The translations under genes and the position numbers were made by a program. A stretch of DNA of 64,000 nt from Gammaproteobacteria bacterium (GTDB lineage Bacteria; Pseudomonadota; Gammaproteobacteria; Ga0077536): the NCBI GenBank assembly GCA_021773835.1, contig JAJFJQ010000057.1, positions 124,001 through 188,000 on the forward strand, in the 5' to 3' direction. Below, in pieces: positions 43,351 to 56,551 of the stretch (within the stretch, counting starts at the first letter, position 1; each line of letters starts with the position of its first letter). The notes beneath the pieces were generated by a model. That model ran no database searches, was not told the DNA's origin, and worked only from the letters and a program-made list of their open reading frames with translations.

Positions 43351-44124
43351 TTACCGAACGATCCCGCGCTCCGACTGCTCGATAAACTCGACCATTGCAC
43401 GAATTTCTGGGACTTCGGCGGCCTGAAGTTTCAACTCGGCCACCGCTTCTTGCAAGCTTAGTCCTCGCCGATATAGCGTTTTATACGCGCGCTTTAGAGT
43501 TACGATGGTATCGCTGTTGACACCGCCACGCTTCAAACCTTCCCGATTTATCGCCCGTGCACGGGCGGTATTACCTTCAACCATAACGAACGGCGGCACG
43601 TCTTTTACGATAATAGCGGCGATCGCCGAAAACGCCCGTTTGCCCACTCGACAAAACTGATGTACGCCGGTGAAACCACCTAAGATTGCGTAGTCGTGGA
43701 TCTCGACATGGCCGGCCAATGTCGAGTTATTCGCAAGTACCGTGTGGCTACCGATGTGGCAATCATGTGCAACGTGGCAATAAGCCATGATCCAATTATC
43801 ATCGCCCAAGGAGGTGACTCCGCCCCCGTGGTCGGTTCCTCGGTTGATACTGCAGTACTCACGGATAATATTCCCGTCACCAATAACCAAGGAAGAGTTT
43901 GATACCGGTTCGAACTTTTTATCCTGTGGATCCTCGCCGATCGAGCAGTAATGAAAGATCTTGTTGTTCGACCCGATCCGGGTTGGCCCTTTTAGCACTA
44001 CATGAGATCCAATCCACGACCCAGCACCAATCTCGACATTTGCGCCGACCATCGTCCAGGGGCCGATAGTGACATCTGGCGCAATGACAGCATCAGGGTG
44101 AATTATCGCCGTCGGGTCGATCAA
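43351..44124 (-). CDS. lpxA: UDP-N-acetylglucosamine acyltransferase
   Basis: The first enzyme of lipid A synthesis, transferring a hydroxyacyl chain from acyl carrier protein to UDP-GlcNAc. The 257-residue product is a left-handed beta-helix built from hexapeptide repeats ([42 protein letters not shown]) with the catalytic His in the [15 protein letters not shown] region, and a helical C-terminus. The ATG overlaps the fabZ stop by 4 bases, so the two are translationally coupled. Confidence 0.97.
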   Translation of the reverse strand: MIDPTAIIHPDAVIAPDVTIGPWTMVGANVEIGAGSWIGSHVVLKGPTRIGSNNKIFHYCSIGEDPQDKKFEPVSNSSLVIGDGNIIREYCSINRGTDHGGGVTSLGDDNWIMAYCHVAHDCHIGSHTVLANNSTLAGHVEIHDYAILGGFTGVHQFCRVGKRAFSAIAAIIVKDVPPFVMVEGNTARARAINREGLKRGGVNSDTIVTLKRAYKTLYRRGLSLQEAVAELKLQAAEVPEIRAMVEFIEQSERGIVR

Positions 44125-44570
44125 GGATCGTCCTCCATCTCGGTTGTCATGAATTGGGCACTCGATACTAATTCACCGTCGACGTGTGCTGTCGCCTCAA
44201 AGCGATAGATGCCACGCAGCTGCCGTGTCAGGGTCGCCTCTATTATCAGCTGATCCCCAGGGCCAACCGGGCGTTTGAAGCGCGCCTTATCAACCGCTAC
44301 TAAGTAGTATTCAGCGTCATTTTTGCTACGAGTTTTGAACGAATAGAATGCCAGCACCCCAGTTGCTTGCGCCATCGCCTCCAAGATTAGAACGCCCGGC
44401 ATGATTGGTCGTTTCGGGAAATGTCCCTGAAAGAACGGTTCGTTTATGGTGACGTTCTTGATCGCTTTAATGGATGTGAATGCCTCGCATTCTAAAACTC
44501 GATCGAGCAAAAGGAATGGGTACCGATGAGGCAACATATCGAGAATTTCTTTTATCGTTATTTCGCTCAC
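44121..44570 (-). CDS. fabZ: 3-hydroxyacyl-ACP dehydratase FabZ
   Basis: A 149-residue hot-dog-fold dehydratase for hydroxyacyl-ACP of all chain lengths. Motifs: [13 protein letters not shown] with the active-site His, [23 protein letters not shown] with the catalytic Glu. A GTG start at 44570 has GGAGG seven bases upstream; the ATG at 44597 would add nine unconserved residues and was rejected. It sits between lpxD (228 bases upstream) and lpxA. Confidence 0.95.
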   Translation of the reverse strand: MSEITIKEILDMLPHRYPFLLLDRVLECEAFTSIKAIKNVTINEPFFQGHFPKRPIMPGVLILEAMAQATGVLAFYSFKTRSKNDAEYYLVAVDKARFKRPVGPGDQLIIEATLTRQLRGIYRFEATAHVDGELVSSAQFMTTEMEDDP

Positions 44571-44798
44571 TGAGCGTCCTCCAGATAAATGTCCCACCTG
44601 GGAGCCGTCCGATTTGGTCGTCCTATTTCGGTAAAGTCGGATTTGCCAATTTTCAGCGTACTTTCTCGTAGAATAAAATGGCTAACCGCCGCAAAAGTAC
44701 AATAAAATGATTCAAACCGGACTTTCCCTCATGACGAACGACTAATCCGACGGGCTCCTAAGACCCGGCAATTCAATACGAATGATAGAGCCGCAAAT

Positions 44799-45776
44799 CT
44801 AAGCGCGGCGCCGCGTCTTCGTCGAAACTTGCCGCCACCAATCACGACTGAGCCGAACTGGCCATCCCGACGAATACGATGCGTCGGACTTTTGTAATGA
44901 CTTCGTCACCAAGCTCATCGCAGTAATCCGCACTCGTGGTGGTATTTCGACACCTTCGCCAATTCCAACCGCACCACCGATAGTACAACCGTTACCGATT
45001 TTCGCCTCGCCCGCAATCGCACATTTTGCCGCAATCGCTGTGTCGCGACCTACTTCAACCCCATGTCCAATTTGTACATGGCTATCAAGCTTTACACCAG
45101 TCATGATCCATGTATCGTTAATCGCCCCACGATCAATCACCGTATTGCATCCGACGCTTACGTCGTCGGCAATTTCTACGCTGCCAAAGCTCGGCAGTTT
45201 TAACCACGTTCCGGAATCGCGAACGTATAGAAATGGCTCGCCCCCAATTGATGTATTAGCGCCGACTAAAACCCGATTTCCGAGGCTAGCAGCCGCTTCG
45301 ATTGTAACGTTTGGGCCAAGCTTGCAATAGCTGCCGATCCGCACCCCATCTCCAATGATGCAACCTGGACCGATGGTAGTGTACGCTCCAATTGTCGTGG
45401 CCCGTCCTAGCGTAGCCGAAGATGCCACCTGTACGCTTGGGTCAACTGTCTCGTAATTCTGTATCGAGCGCTGAGAAACATCGGTGAGCCGAGACGCGTG
45501 CGGTAACCAACTACCAGCGCGGGCACAGCCAATTCGTAGATCGTCGACGACTAGTGGTTCTGCTGGACACAATGGGACCGAATTCGCATCAATGATTACC
45601 GCACTTGCGCGGCACAGAGACAGTCGTCCCCGGTACCTTGGGTCGGGAAGAAAACTAAGGTCTCCCGGGATTGCGACATCTAGCGGCGCGATCCGATTCA
45701 CGACGGTTTGGGTATCTGCTACCAACAAGCTACCGTGGATACGCCGCGCGAGCACAGATAGCGGCAGTGACTTCAT
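44799..45776 (-). CDS. lpxD: UDP-3-O-acylglucosamine N-acyltransferase
   Basis: LpxD adds the second hydroxyacyl chain in lipid A synthesis. The 325-residue protein has the N-terminal uridine-binding domain, then a hexapeptide left-handed beta-helix (VDPSVQVASSATLGRATTIG, RGAINDTWIMTGVKLDSHVQ containing the HVQIGH catalytic region). Compared with the family it lacks only a short C-terminal helical tail. It follows skp by 91 bases in the usual order bamA-skp-lpxD-fabZ. Confidence 0.93.
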   Translation of the reverse strand: MKSLPLSVLARRIHGSLLVADTQTVVNRIAPLDVAIPGDLSFLPDPRYRGRLSLCRASAVIIDANSVPLCPAEPLVVDDLRIGCARAGSWLPHASRLTDVSQRSIQNYETVDPSVQVASSATLGRATTIGAYTTIGPGCIIGDGVRIGSYCKLGPNVTIEAAASLGNRVLVGANTSIGGEPFLYVRDSGTWLKLPSFGSVEIADDVSVGCNTVIDRGAINDTWIMTGVKLDSHVQIGHGVEVGRDTAIAAKCAIAGEAKIGNGCTIGGAVGIGEGVEIPPRVRITAMSLVTKSLQKSDASYSSGWPVRLSRDWWRQVSTKTRRRA

Positions 45777-45867
45777 CTTTATTTCATGCGCGTTGGGGCG
45801 GACGTACGCTACGCACGCTCACACACCAGCGTGGGCCATGTCGAGCCCGAAAACCCCCCGGGTTCGC

Positions 45868-46377
45868 TTATTTTTTGAGATGCTTAATTATCGAATCAGT
45901 AATGTCTACCGGGGGACTAGCGTAGATCACCCCTTCTCCCAGCACTAAGTCGTATTTTTGCGCCTTCGCAACTTCACGGATGGCCTCAACAATATCTCTT
46001 TGGATTTTGCCGAACTCCTCATTGCGACGAAAGTTGACGTCTTCACGAAACTCGTCGGAGTCACGTTTTAGCTCGCGCCGCTTGTTCACAATATCTCGTT
46101 CTAGTCTCGAGCGCTCTGTCTCGCTCATAATGGCGCCGTCTTTCACCATCCTATCTTCTAAGCCCTTCAGGCCTTTTTGCGCCGCGACGAGTTCGCGATC
46201 GCGGGTCGCGAATTCTTTTTCCAATTTTTTCCGCGCCACATCAGCCATCGGTGCCGCCTCAAGCACCTTGACGGCGTTGACAACACCAATTTTGTAATCT
46301 GCTGCTATTGCGTCCCCACAGAAAATAACTGAGGCGGCGGCGATTACGCCAAAACAACTAATGTTAAATCTATTCAA
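45868..46377 (-). CDS. skp: Periplasmic chaperone Skp (OmpH family)
   Basis: A 169-residue precursor with signal peptide (residues 1-25, ending DAIA|ADYKIG). The mature part is the Skp pattern: KIGVVNAVKVLEAAPM at the N-terminus, then long charged helices (KKLEKEFATRDRELVAAQ, EEFGKIQRDIVEAIRE) that form the trimer's tentacles, and a C-terminal strand LVLGEGVIYASP. It escorts outer-membrane proteins to BamA, whose gene lies 86 bases upstream. Confidence 0.95.
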   Translation of the reverse strand: MNRFNISCFGVIAAASVIFCGDAIAADYKIGVVNAVKVLEAAPMADVARKKLEKEFATRDRELVAAQKGLKGLEDRMVKDGAIMSETERSRLERDIVNKRRELKRDSDEFREDVNFRRNEEFGKIQRDIVEAIREVAKAQKYDLVLGEGVIYASPPVDITDSIIKHLKK

Positions 46378-46463
46378 TGCTAAATACTCCGTACGATGTC
46401 TGGTTTTTCACGAGGTACCGAACGCTAAGATCCACTGTACCCGCCACGGCCCCAACACCCTGA

Positions 46464-48761
46464 TCAGAACGATGTGCCAAATGTAAATTGAAATTTTTGA
46501 ACTTCGTCGCCGACTTTACTGTTAAACGGCTCCGCAATACTAACCGATAATAATCCGAACGGGGATAACCATACCCCCGAAAACCCGGCTGATGTTCGTA
46601 GCTCACTGAACGAAAATTTCTGATTCGTTGCGAATACATTTCCGGCGTCGAAAAAACCAGTCAGACGAACGGATTTAAACTGGTCAAGGAATGGGACAGG
46701 AATGATGAGTTCGGCATTCCCGACCACCATGGTATCGCCGCCGAGCGCTCGCCCAAATATATCTTCCGGCCCTAATGAGTTTTCTTCGAATCCCCGCACG
46801 GTACGCGGTCCGCCTGCGAAGAAATTCTCGAAGAACGGTAGTTGAGATGTATCGCCGTAGGCGTCGCCGTAACCGACCCGGCCTTTGAGAAGTAGTACGT
46901 ATTGTTTAACCAATGGGACAAATAGGCGAGAGTCATAATCCACCTTCCAGAACTTTAGATCGCCACCGGGGAGCGCGCCTTCAACACGGAGCCTTTGAAG
47001 CGTTCCGCGTGTCGGAAACGTCCCTGAATTTCTCGTGTCAAAGGAATACGACGTACTCAGGCGGAGCACGTTAAAGTCGTTACCTTCCCGAAGGATAAAT
47101 AAGGCGACCTGGGGGTCTAAGAGAAACAGACTCGTTTCGATTGTCGTGGATTCATAATCCAGATTTAGGCCAACCGTATTATATTCAGATATAGGAATGG
47201 CCAACGATCCGCCAACGGAGAGGATTTCCGATTTAAAGTCGGTTGTGTTGCTATTGTTACTCGAGTCAGTCTTTTGGTAGGAAAGATTAAATCCCCGGGC
47301 GACACCATCGATAGTCCAGTAGGGGTTGACGTAGCCAAGCCGAAAAACTTGATTAATCTCGCTGTTATTGAATCCGAAACTGACGCTCTTACCGCTACCT
47401 AGGAAATTATTCTGAGTAATGTTCGTATTGAAGATTAGCCCCTGCGCCTGAGAAAAACCCAATCCCAATAATAAGTTCCCGGACGGACGCTCTTTGACCG
47501 CAAACTTCACATCGACCTGATCGGTCGATCCGGGGACGGCAGGTGTTTCGACGTTGACGTCTTCGAAATATCCTAGTCTTTTCAACCTGATCTTCGAGCG
47601 TTCAACCTGTTGAGTCGAAATCCAGCCTCCTTCCAGCTGGCGCATTTCGCGTCTAAGCACCTCATCGCGCGTTTTACTATTACCAACAAAACTTACTCGA
47701 CGCACATAGACGCGTTGTCCGGGGTCAACGTAGTACGTTACAGCGACCGTTTTCTCGTCGTCGTCAGTTTTTGGGATCGGATTAACGTTTGCGAAAGCAT
47801 AGCCCTCGTTGCCTAGACGCTCCGTCAGAAATTTCGAAGTTTGGTTCATTCCCTTACTAGAAAAGACCATGCCTTTTCGGGTAGTCACGTAGTCAAACAG
47901 TTCCTCCGGCTCTACGATCAACTTACCCGAAAGCTTGACCTCAGATATCGTGAATTGGTCGCCTTCTGTAATGTTGACGGTTAAGTAGACATCCGATTTA
48001 TCTGGGGTGATCGACACTTGCGTCGAATCAACATTGAAATAGATATAACCGTTATCGACGTACATGGACCGTAGGCGTTCTAAGTCACCCTGTAGTTTCT
48101 GCTTGGAATATTGGTCGTCCTTCGTTATCCAACTCAACCATGTCGGCGTCGTGAGGTCGAACTTGCTAACAATCTCGTCATCGCTATATACCGTGTTGCC
48201 CACGATATTTATCTCTTTTATTCGTGCGGCCGTTCCTTCAGAAATGTTGAAATGAACGTTGACACTACTTTTATCAACCTGCTCCACCTCGGCATCGATA
48301 CGGACCCCGTACTTACCATGTGAATAATATTGGCGCCGCAGCTCTTGCTTGACCTTATCCAGTTTCGCCTCGTTGAACACTTCACCCTTGGCAAAACCGA
48401 CACCACCTAGACCTTCGACCAGACTTTCAGTCTTGATTGCTTTATTGCCATCAAAGGTTATATCGGCAATGGATTCGCGCTCTTCGACAATGACAACGAG
48501 GATGTCGCCATTACGTTCAAGGCGTACGTCGCGAAAAAAACCTGTCTTGAATAATGCCCGAACGGCGTCGCGAGATTTTTGGTCGTCCACCGTATCGCCA
48601 ACGGTGACCGTGAGGTAGTTGAAGACAGTACCGGGCGAGATACGGTTGAGGCCTTGTACCTGAATGTCATCGACAATAAATGACTCGATCGCGGTCGCGG
48701 TCACCGCGACGGCAAACAACAAACAGCCCCAGGCCCAGCGCTTAACGAGGGTAATGTGCAT
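46464..48761 (-). CDS. bamA: Outer-membrane protein assembly factor BamA
   Basis: BamA is the essential beta-barrel insertase. The 765-residue precursor has a signal peptide ([13 protein letters not shown]), five POTRA repeats (about 28-420, beginning [20 protein letters not shown]) and a C-terminal barrel with the conserved [16 protein letters not shown] loop motif and a terminal aromatic residue (FQFTFGTSF). Length is slightly shorter than the E. coli protein. It lies between rseP and skp as in most Gammaproteobacteria. Confidence 0.97.
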   Translation of the reverse strand: MHITLVKRWAWGCLLFAVAVTATAIESFIVDDIQVQGLNRISPGTVFNYLTVTVGDTVDDQKSRDAVRALFKTGFFRDVRLERNGDILVVIVEERESIADITFDGNKAIKTESLVEGLGGVGFAKGEVFNEAKLDKVKQELRRQYYSHGKYGVRIDAEVEQVDKSSVNVHFNISEGTAARIKEINIVGNTVYSDDEIVSKFDLTTPTWLSWITKDDQYSKQKLQGDLERLRSMYVDNGYIYFNVDSTQVSITPDKSDVYLTVNITEGDQFTISEVKLSGKLIVEPEELFDYVTTRKGMVFSSKGMNQTSKFLTERLGNEGYAFANVNPIPKTDDDEKTVAVTYYVDPGQRVYVRRVSFVGNSKTRDEVLRREMRQLEGGWISTQQVERSKIRLKRLGYFEDVNVETPAVPGSTDQVDVKFAVKERPSGNLLLGLGFSQAQGLIFNTNITQNNFLGSGKSVSFGFNNSEINQVFRLGYVNPYWTIDGVARGFNLSYQKTDSSNNSNTTDFKSEILSVGGSLAIPISEYNTVGLNLDYESTTIETSLFLLDPQVALFILREGNDFNVLRLSTSYSFDTRNSGTFPTRGTLQRLRVEGALPGGDLKFWKVDYDSRLFVPLVKQYVLLLKGRVGYGDAYGDTSQLPFFENFFAGGPRTVRGFEENSLGPEDIFGRALGGDTMVVGNAELIIPVPFLDQFKSVRLTGFFDAGNVFATNQKFSFSELRTSAGFSGVWLSPFGLLSVSIAEPFNSKVGDEVQKFQFTFGTSF

Positions 48762-48942
48762 AAATTTTATTGATTATATTTAGACGTAATCTCAAAATTC
48801 GCGGCCCCATTACCACCGCGCTGAAAATGTCTTAAAAATGCTCATTCACCTCGCCGCAAATTGCACTTTCTCAGCCATCTTGGCCTTGTCGCGCCTACCC
48901 AACGATTTCCGAGACCACTTCTAAAGGTCTGCCACCAGCCAG

Positions 48943-50301
48943 CTACATCATCCGCATAATGTCGTTGTATACCGCCAACCCCATGAGCCCGAGCAGTAGG
49001 ACGAGACCTATTTGCTGTCCGAACAACTGCACTGCTTCCGGGACCGGTCGGCGCGTGACGAATTCTAACAGGTAATACAATAAGTGTCCGCCATCCAGCA
49101 AGGGTATCGGTAACAAATTTAGCACCCCTAAAGAGATGCTCACGAGCCCCAGGAAATCCAAAAACCTCGAGATGCCCATCTTGGCTGATTGTCGGGCGTA
49201 ATTTGCAATGCTGATGGGACCACTCAAATTTTCCACCGACGCCTCACCGACGACCATTTTGTGCAAAAACTTAAGGGTCGTGGTGACAACCTCTCCAGTA
49301 CGCTCAAGCGCCCGCGGCATGGCTTGCCAGATTCCATATCGCTCGACTCCGACCGGCAGCGGCTCAACCTTAGAGACGTCCACCTCGGCGCCGATACGTC
49401 CTATCACCTTACCGTCTATCTCTAGCGCATTCGGTGTCAAGCGGACCGTGGTCATCGCATCGTCACGCTTCAGCATGACGTTGATAGCTTTGCCCGGTCG
49501 TGCACGAACATATTCGACCCACTCAAGCCAAGTTCCAATCGCTTCTCCGTCGGCGGAAATCACCTGGTCCCCGCGACGAATGCCAGCGCGCGCGGCCGGC
49601 TGGTCGGCAATTACCCGGCCAATGATCGGATCTATCGGCGTGCGATACGGCTCAAAGCCAACTTTTTCGAAGAATTCGCCACGGCTGAGATCGTCGACCG
49701 AGATGCTACCCAAGTTAATTAAGACGTCACGCTCGCGCCCTTCGTCATTGACGACTTGTAAAACGATCGAACTCGAATCCAATATTGCCGTTACGGCGGA
49801 CCTAAAAACATTGTCCCAAGTCGGCGCCGGATCTCCGTTAACCCCCGCTATTTCTTCGCCGGTCCTGAGCCCCGCGGCGGCGGCCAGGGAATGCGGGGTA
49901 ATCTCGCCGACGATCGGAGACGGCCCGCTCACACCGACCATGTACATCGCCCAGTAGGCGAGAATCGCGAACAGGAAATTCGCCATTGGTCCGGCTAAAA
50001 CTATCGCCGTTCTCGCCCCTAAGGTTTGATTGTTGAACGCACGGTGTCGTAATTCGGCGGCGACTTCACCTTCGCGCTCATCGAGCATTTTCACATAGCC
50101 GCCGAGCGGTATCGCAGCCACTACGAACTCAGTACCGTCCTCACCTCTCGTGGTCGACCACAAACGTCTACCGAAGCCGACGGAGAAGCGTATGATTTTC
50201 ACGCCCACTTTTCTAGCGACCCAATAGTGACCGTACTCGTGGATCGTGACCAAGATCCCTAGTGCGACGATGAACGCGATTATTGTCTGGAGCATTTCCA
50301 T
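48943..50301 (-). CDS. rseP: RseP site-2 intramembrane metalloprotease
   Basis: RseP cleaves anti-sigma factor remnants in the membrane to release sigma-E and removes signal peptides. The 452-residue protein has the zinc motif HEYGH (21-25) in TM1, two PDZ domains (about 115-190 and 210-290; VGEITPHSLAAAAGLRTGE, ADQPAARAGIRRGDQVISA) and the second metal motif PIPLLDGGHLL in TM3. Its ATG overlaps the dxr stop by one base (TAATG), so the two are coupled. Confidence 0.96.
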   Translation of the reverse strand: MEMLQTIIAFIVALGILVTIHEYGHYWVARKVGVKIIRFSVGFGRRLWSTTRGEDGTEFVVAAIPLGGYVKMLDEREGEVAAELRHRAFNNQTLGARTAIVLAGPMANFLFAILAYWAMYMVGVSGPSPIVGEITPHSLAAAAGLRTGEEIAGVNGDPAPTWDNVFRSAVTAILDSSSIVLQVVNDEGRERDVLINLGSISVDDLSRGEFFEKVGFEPYRTPIDPIIGRVIADQPAARAGIRRGDQVISADGEAIGTWLEWVEYVRARPGKAINVMLKRDDAMTTVRLTPNALEIDGKVIGRIGAEVDVSKVEPLPVGVERYGIWQAMPRALERTGEVVTTTLKFLHKMVVGEASVENLSGPISIANYARQSAKMGISRFLDFLGLVSISLGVLNLLPIPLLDGGHLLYYLLEFVTRRPVPEAVQLFGQQIGLVLLLGLMGLAVYNDIMRMM

Positions 50302-51482
50302 TAGGTCACTCGTTGTGCCACTAGTTCATCGACATACGCTCGCGCTTTTGCGTCGTCCTCGAGGACGATTTCAAGGTTGTCCGCACTGCGTGTAGAAATG
50401 TCCTCTAAGGCATTCTCAATCAATGTCGGAATGTCTGTAAACGGGATACGCTCATCGAGAAATGCTGCGACTGCCGCCTCGTTCGCTGCATTCAAGATCG
50501 CGCTCGCCGTCCCCCCAATCGCCATCGCCTCACGGGCGAGGCGCAAGCACGGGAAACGGTCGATATCCGGGGGTTCGAAATCCAATCTTGCGACGGTAAA
50601 GATATCCAGCGACTCAACGCCTGATTCGCAGCGGTCGGGCCACCCTAAAGCATATGCAATTGGTGTTCGCATGTCGGGGTTGCCCAGTTGCGCGAGTACC
50701 GATCCATCGACGTACTCGACCATCGAGTGGATGATACTTTGTGGGTGGATGACAACGGTGATTGATTCTTGACTGGTATGAAACAACCAGCAAGCCTCGA
50801 TGATCTCCAACCCTTTATTCATCATGGTCGCAGAATCGACGGAAATCTTACGGCCCATCACCCAGTTTGGATGAGCACAGGCTTCACTCGGCGTTACGTT
50901 ACTCAGTTGGTCGAGCGGGCGTTGCCGAAATGGACCTCCGGAAGCGGTCAACAGAATTTTCCGCACACCCACTCGTTCGAAACCGTCTTCAAATCGAGGC
51001 GGCATACATTGAAATATCGCATTGTGCTCACTGTCGATCGGTAGTAACACCGCGCCACTGTCGGTTACAGCGTCCATAAACAGCTGTCCAGACATCACTA
51101 GCGCTTCTTTATTTGCAAGCATCACCCTTTTGCCCGCACGCGCAGCGGCAATGCTGGGCAACAGACCTGCTGCACCGACGATGCCGGCCATTACGCTATC
51201 GGTCTCGGGCAACGCTGCGACACGTTCAATGCCGGCGACTCCGCTCAAAACTTCGGTTGATAGTCCGCGCGCGCGGATCCGCTTCGATAGCACTTCGGCG
51301 CAATCGTGATCTGCCATGACCGCGTATTTCGGCTCCCATGTTTCGCACTGGACGAACATATCTTCCACGTTGCGATTCGCTGTAAGCGCAACAATGTCGT
51401 ACGCCTCCCGATCTCGCGATACAACGTCTAAGGTATTGACGCCAATCGTACCTGTAGAGCCGAGTATGGAAATTCCTGTCAT
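50301..51482 (-). CDS. dxr: 1-deoxy-D-xylulose 5-phosphate reductoisomerase
   Basis: Dxr makes 2-C-methylerythritol 4-phosphate in the MEP route to isoprenoids. The 393-residue protein starts with the NADPH motif [18 protein letters not shown] and has [24 protein letters not shown] (metal and substrate residues), TASGGPFRQ and [23 protein letters not shown]. It overlaps cdsA by 4 bases (ATGA) and rseP by one base. All functional motifs appear intact. Confidence 0.97.
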   Translation of the reverse strand: MTGISILGSTGTIGVNTLDVVSRDREAYDIVALTANRNVEDMFVQCETWEPKYAVMADHDCAEVLSKRIRARGLSTEVLSGVAGIERVAALPETDSVMAGIVGAAGLLPSIAAARAGKRVMLANKEALVMSGQLFMDAVTDSGAVLLPIDSEHNAIFQCMPPRFEDGFERVGVRKILLTASGGPFRQRPLDQLSNVTPSEACAHPNWVMGRKISVDSATMMNKGLEIIEACWLFHTSQESITVVIHPQSIIHSMVEYVDGSVLAQLGNPDMRTPIAYALGWPDRCESGVESLDIFTVARLDFEPPDIDRFPCLRLAREAMAIGGTASAILNAANEAAVAAFLDERIPFTDIPTLIENALEDISTRSADNLEIVLEDDAKARAYVDELVAQRVT

Positions 51483-52294
51483 AACCGATTGACCCCGTAA
51501 TATAGGCCGGCGACGAAGATCGGCGCGGCCGCGACAAACCCATCTATCCGGTCCATCACCCCGCCGTGCCCCGGTAATATTTGACCGCTGTCCTTCACGC
51601 CAATGTGCCTTTTCAACACGCTTTCAAATAGGTCACCGATGATGGACGCGATAATGGCTCCAACGGCGACGGCGATAAAAGCAATTCTTGCAGTTTCCGA
51701 CAGCACAACCGTATTGCTAATAGCGACAGCACAAATGGTCCCGCAACCAAGCCCCCCCGCCGCGCCTTCCCAAGTTTTTCCTGGGCTCACGTGCGCCGCA
51801 AGACGCCTTCGGCCCCAACGCTTACCGACCAAGAAGGCGGCCCCGTCTGCGACCCAAATCAAGGCAAAAAGCGTTAGCAGCATTGCATTATCGTTTTTGA
51901 GCAACCAAACGGTGCCTGACCAGGCCGGTAACAATACCACTAGGCCGCAGAAGCCGTTAGTTGCGATACCGAGCGACCGACCAAGCCGCTGGCGTTGCGC
52001 CGCCACGACGAGGACCGCGGCGATGGTCCACCAGACAATTGCAAGCACATTGAGGGATGAAAATAATAACGGGGATTCGCCCCACTGCCAGATGCCGTAT
52101 GCGAGTACAGCCGCCATTATGCAGTAGGCAATTTTCCAACTCCTGCGAGTCCATCCAATCAGGCCCGACCACTCCCAAGCTGCGACGATGACGAATCCAC
52201 CAAGCAACGCAGCGGTGCCTATCGGAGGTAGGCGCAGTACAGCACCGACAACAAGGATCCCCAATACGACAGCGGTAATTATTCTTGTCGCCAT
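51479..52294 (-). CDS. cdsA: Phosphatidate cytidylyltransferase CdsA
   Basis: CdsA makes CDP-diacylglycerol from phosphatidate and CTP in the inner membrane. The signature is present near the C-terminus: [20 protein letters not shown] followed by GVMDRID, and the protein has about eight hydrophobic helices. The start was set at ATG 52294 (271 residues, [12 protein letters not shown]), where the conserved sequence begins. The open frame continues to a TTG directly after the uppS stop, which would add 35 polar residues without a ribosome site. Another start a few codons upstream of 52294 is possible. Confidence 0.93.
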   Translation of the reverse strand: MATRIITAVVLGILVVGAVLRLPPIGTAALLGGFVIVAAWEWSGLIGWTRRSWKIAYCIMAAVLAYGIWQWGESPLLFSSLNVLAIVWWTIAAVLVVAAQRQRLGRSLGIATNGFCGLVVLLPAWSGTVWLLKNDNAMLLTLFALIWVADGAAFLVGKRWGRRRLAAHVSPGKTWEGAAGGLGCGTICAVAISNTVVLSETARIAFIAVAVGAIIASIIGDLFESVLKRHIGVKDSGQILPGHGGVMDRIDGFVAAAPIFVAGLYYGVNRL

Positions 52295-52399
52295 TTCCGG
52301 CACAATCCGTCGAGCGTTTGCGCCATTGCGCCAAGATGTGGTTTGCCTCTGTTTGGTTGAATCATCGAAGCAAACTAGCGTCGCGATGCTGACAAGCAA

Positions 52400-53161
52400 T
52401 TAGGCGGTTGACGTCGTTGGCATATCGGCGTGATCGATTTGGTCGCCCGTCATACCGAATCGCCGCTGCCGCGTAGAGTAACTAGTCAGCGCTCGGTCAA
52501 ACTCAACTTTATCAAAATCCGGCCACAGGCAATCTGTGAAATAGAGTTCGGTATACGCGAGCTGCCATAGTAGGTAGTTGCTGATGCGTTGCTCGCCGCC
52601 GGAACGAATGAAAAGATCCGGCTCTGGCAGCTTAGTTAGACAGAGATGATTTGCGATGGTCTCCTCGGTGATGTCATCAGGCGAAAGCTCCCCGGCAGCA
52701 ACGGCCATTGCGACTTTGCGTGTTGCCTGGGTGACGTCCCACCGTCCGCCGTAGTTCGCCGCGATAATTAAAGTCAACGAATCGTTATTGCCGGTTAATT
52801 TCTCCGCCTGCTGGATGCGACGCTGTAGCTTACCGGGGAACCCTGAGCGGTCACCGATTACCTGAAGGCACACACCATTGTCGTCGAGCCGTTCTACCTC
52901 TTGTTCCAGCGCGACCGAAAATAGTTCCAACAACAGGCGCACCTCAGTAGGCGGACGACGCCAATTCTCACTACTGAAGGCAAATAGGGTGAGGTATTTA
53001 ATACCCAACTGGGCGCAACGCTCGACGATCAACCGAACGTTTTCAACCCCAGCACGGTGACCCGCGATCCGAGGTAACTGCCGTTCGTTTGCCCACCGTC
53101 CATTGCCATCCATAATGATTGCAATGTGCTGCGGAATAGTCGTGTCGTGCGCTTCAGTCAT
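52400..53161 (-). CDS. uppS: Undecaprenyl diphosphate synthase
   Basis: This cis-prenyltransferase makes the C55 lipid carrier for peptidoglycan. The 253-residue product has HIAIIMDGNGRWA (catalytic Asp and Arg), HRAGVENVR, LTLFAFSSENWRRP, ANYGGRWD and SGGEQRISNYLLWQLAYTEL, in normal order. It lies 44 bases after frr, in the order frr-uppS-cdsA-dxr that is typical for Gammaproteobacteria. Confidence 0.97.
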   Translation of the reverse strand: MTEAHDTTIPQHIAIIMDGNGRWANERQLPRIAGHRAGVENVRLIVERCAQLGIKYLTLFAFSSENWRRPPTEVRLLLELFSVALEQEVERLDDNGVCLQVIGDRSGFPGKLQRRIQQAEKLTGNNDSLTLIIAANYGGRWDVTQATRKVAMAVAAGELSPDDITEETIANHLCLTKLPEPDLFIRSGGEQRISNYLLWQLAYTELYFTDCLWPDFDKVEFDRALTSYSTRQRRFGMTGDQIDHADMPTTSTA

Positions 53162-53205
53162 TGTCCTGATGTCGGCATCTACGGAATTACCTTGTTTGAT
53201 TTCCT

Positions 53206-53763
53206 TTAGATTTCCAACATTTCACGTTCTTTTTCCGCCAGAAGCTCATCAATTTCCTTGATTCTGGAATCGGTCAATTTTTGTACTTGGTCCTCCCCTT
53301 TGTGCGCGTCATCTTCGGGAATTTCTTTGTTTTTCGCTAAGTCTTTCATCCGGTGAATCGCATCGCGTCGGATATTGCGGACGGCGATCCGGGCATTTTC
53401 GGCTTCAGACTTTGTCACTTTAATTAAGTCGCGACGACGTTCTTCAGAAAGTGGCGGCAAGGGGATCCGCATGACAGTCCCGGATGTAGCGGGATTGAGG
53501 CCAAGGTCAGATTCTAAAATGGCCTTTTCGATCACGGGAACCATCGATTTATCCCATGCTGTTACAGTCAGGGTACGAGCGTCTTCCACCGTAACGTTGG
53601 CGGCTTGGGTCAACGGTGTTTGGGCACCGTAGTAGTCGACCATTACGTGATCGAGCAAGCTGGGATGGGCTCGACCAGTTCGAATTTTAGTCAAGTCCAG
53701 ACGGAATGCACCAATGGTTTTATCCATTCGCTTTCCCGCGTCGGTCATAATGTCCTTTATCAT
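53206..53763 (-). CDS. frr: Ribosome recycling factor
   Basis: RRF works with EF-G to split the post-termination ribosome. The 185-residue protein matches the family in length and sequence: [66 protein letters not shown] and a long helical C-terminus. It follows pyrH by 11 bases, so the two are cotranscribed. Confidence 0.97.
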   Translation of the reverse strand: MIKDIMTDAGKRMDKTIGAFRLDLTKIRTGRAHPSLLDHVMVDYYGAQTPLTQAANVTVEDARTLTVTAWDKSMVPVIEKAILESDLGLNPATSGTVMRIPLPPLSEERRRDLIKVTKSEAENARIAVRNIRRDAIHRMKDLAKNKEIPEDDAHKGEDQVQKLTDSRIKEIDELLAEKEREMLEI

Positions 53764-53774
53764 TCGAACTCCTC

Positions 53775-55393
<1,619 letters not shown>

Positions 55394-55440
55394 CGTTTTG
55401 TTCCTTATCTAACGCAACGCTAAAGCTGACTATCGACCAA

Positions 55441-56370
55441 TTATTCAGATGCCGCTTTAACGTCGGTATCCACTTCGTCCGAAGCGACGTCGCTTTTACC
55501 GGTCGCCTCTGGTGCATCGGCATTCACGGGTTCTTCCGCCGCGCCGATTGCAGGTTCAGTAGCTTCGGTAGTTTCGGTAGTTTCCTCACCGCTCGTCTCC
55601 GCAACGACGCTTTCCGCATCTACCGGTGCTTCTTGCGATTCATCCAGTTCGATGAAGTCGTCTTGGGCACCGGTGGCGGCCTCAGACACGGTGAGACGTG
55701 CGTCGAGTACTGCATCCGCAATCGCTGCGGTATATAGGTTGATCGAGCGAATCGCATCATCGTTGCCGGGAATGATGTAATCGCATCCATCCGGAGAATT
55801 GTTCGTATCAACGACCGCAATCACCGGAATTTTCAACTTCACGGCCTCTGCAACAGCAATCTTTTCGTGTCCGACGTCGACGACAAACATGGCGTCTGGC
55901 AAGCCATCCATGTTCTTAATTCCGGATAGACCGCGATTTAATTTCTCCAATTCGCGGCGCAGGTTGAGACCTTCCTTTTTTGTAATGCGTTCTAGCCCGC
56001 CTTCCTCGATTAACGCTTCAATGTCCTTGAGGCGTCGAATCGACTGCTTTACCGTCTTAAAGTTGGTTAACATGCCACCTAGCCAGCGACGATTAACGTA
56101 GGGCATTCCACATCTAGTTGCCTCTCGTTCTATCGCGTCTTGGGCTGCACGTTTCGTTCCAACGAACAAAATGCGACCGCGCTTGGCTGCCAAGCGTCCC
56201 ACAAAATTCGTCGATTCGATAAAGAGCGGAAGGGTCTTTTCCAGATTAATGATATGAATTTTATTGCGCTCACCGAAAATATAAGGGGACATTTTCGGAT
56301 GCCAGAAGCGGGTTTGGTGTCCAAAATGGACCCCAGCCTCAAGCATCTGGCGCATACTGACGTCAGACAT
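55441..56370 (-). CDS. rpsB: Small-subunit ribosomal protein S2 with long acidic C-terminal tail
   Basis: S2 of the 30S subunit. The start at ATG 56370 (GGGAGA upstream) gives [19 protein letters not shown], matching the family; the longer frame was rejected. The conserved core runs to about residue 230 ([27 protein letters not shown]). Beyond it there are about 75 residues rich in Glu, Ala and Thr (for example [17 protein letters not shown]), which are absent from E. coli S2 (241 residues). Part of the tail is encoded by imperfect nine-base repeats near 55563-55585. Confidence 0.96.
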   Translation of the reverse strand: MSDVSMRQMLEAGVHFGHQTRFWHPKMSPYIFGERNKIHIINLEKTLPLFIESTNFVGRLAAKRGRILFVGTKRAAQDAIEREATRCGMPYVNRRWLGGMLTNFKTVKQSIRRLKDIEALIEEGGLERITKKEGLNLRRELEKLNRGLSGIKNMDGLPDAMFVVDVGHEKIAVAEAVKLKIPVIAVVDTNNSPDGCDYIIPGNDDAIRSINLYTAAIADAVLDARLTVSEAATGAQDDFIELDESQEAPVDAESVVAETSGEETTETTEATEPAIGAAEEPVNADAPEATGKSDVASDEVDTDVKAASE

Positions 56371-56551
56371 TGGTTTCTCCCGTGGGGTTTTGCCTCCACC
56401 TACCCCATGCGCCGATCCGCCGATCAATTCGGCGAACACCCCGGCGCACGTGTCGGAAGGTGTGCGGATTAAATAATAATGATTGCTCGACGAGCGCGCG
56501 CTTTATAACATAGAACTGTTGTTGTAACAATGACTTGAGAACTCGCTAATC

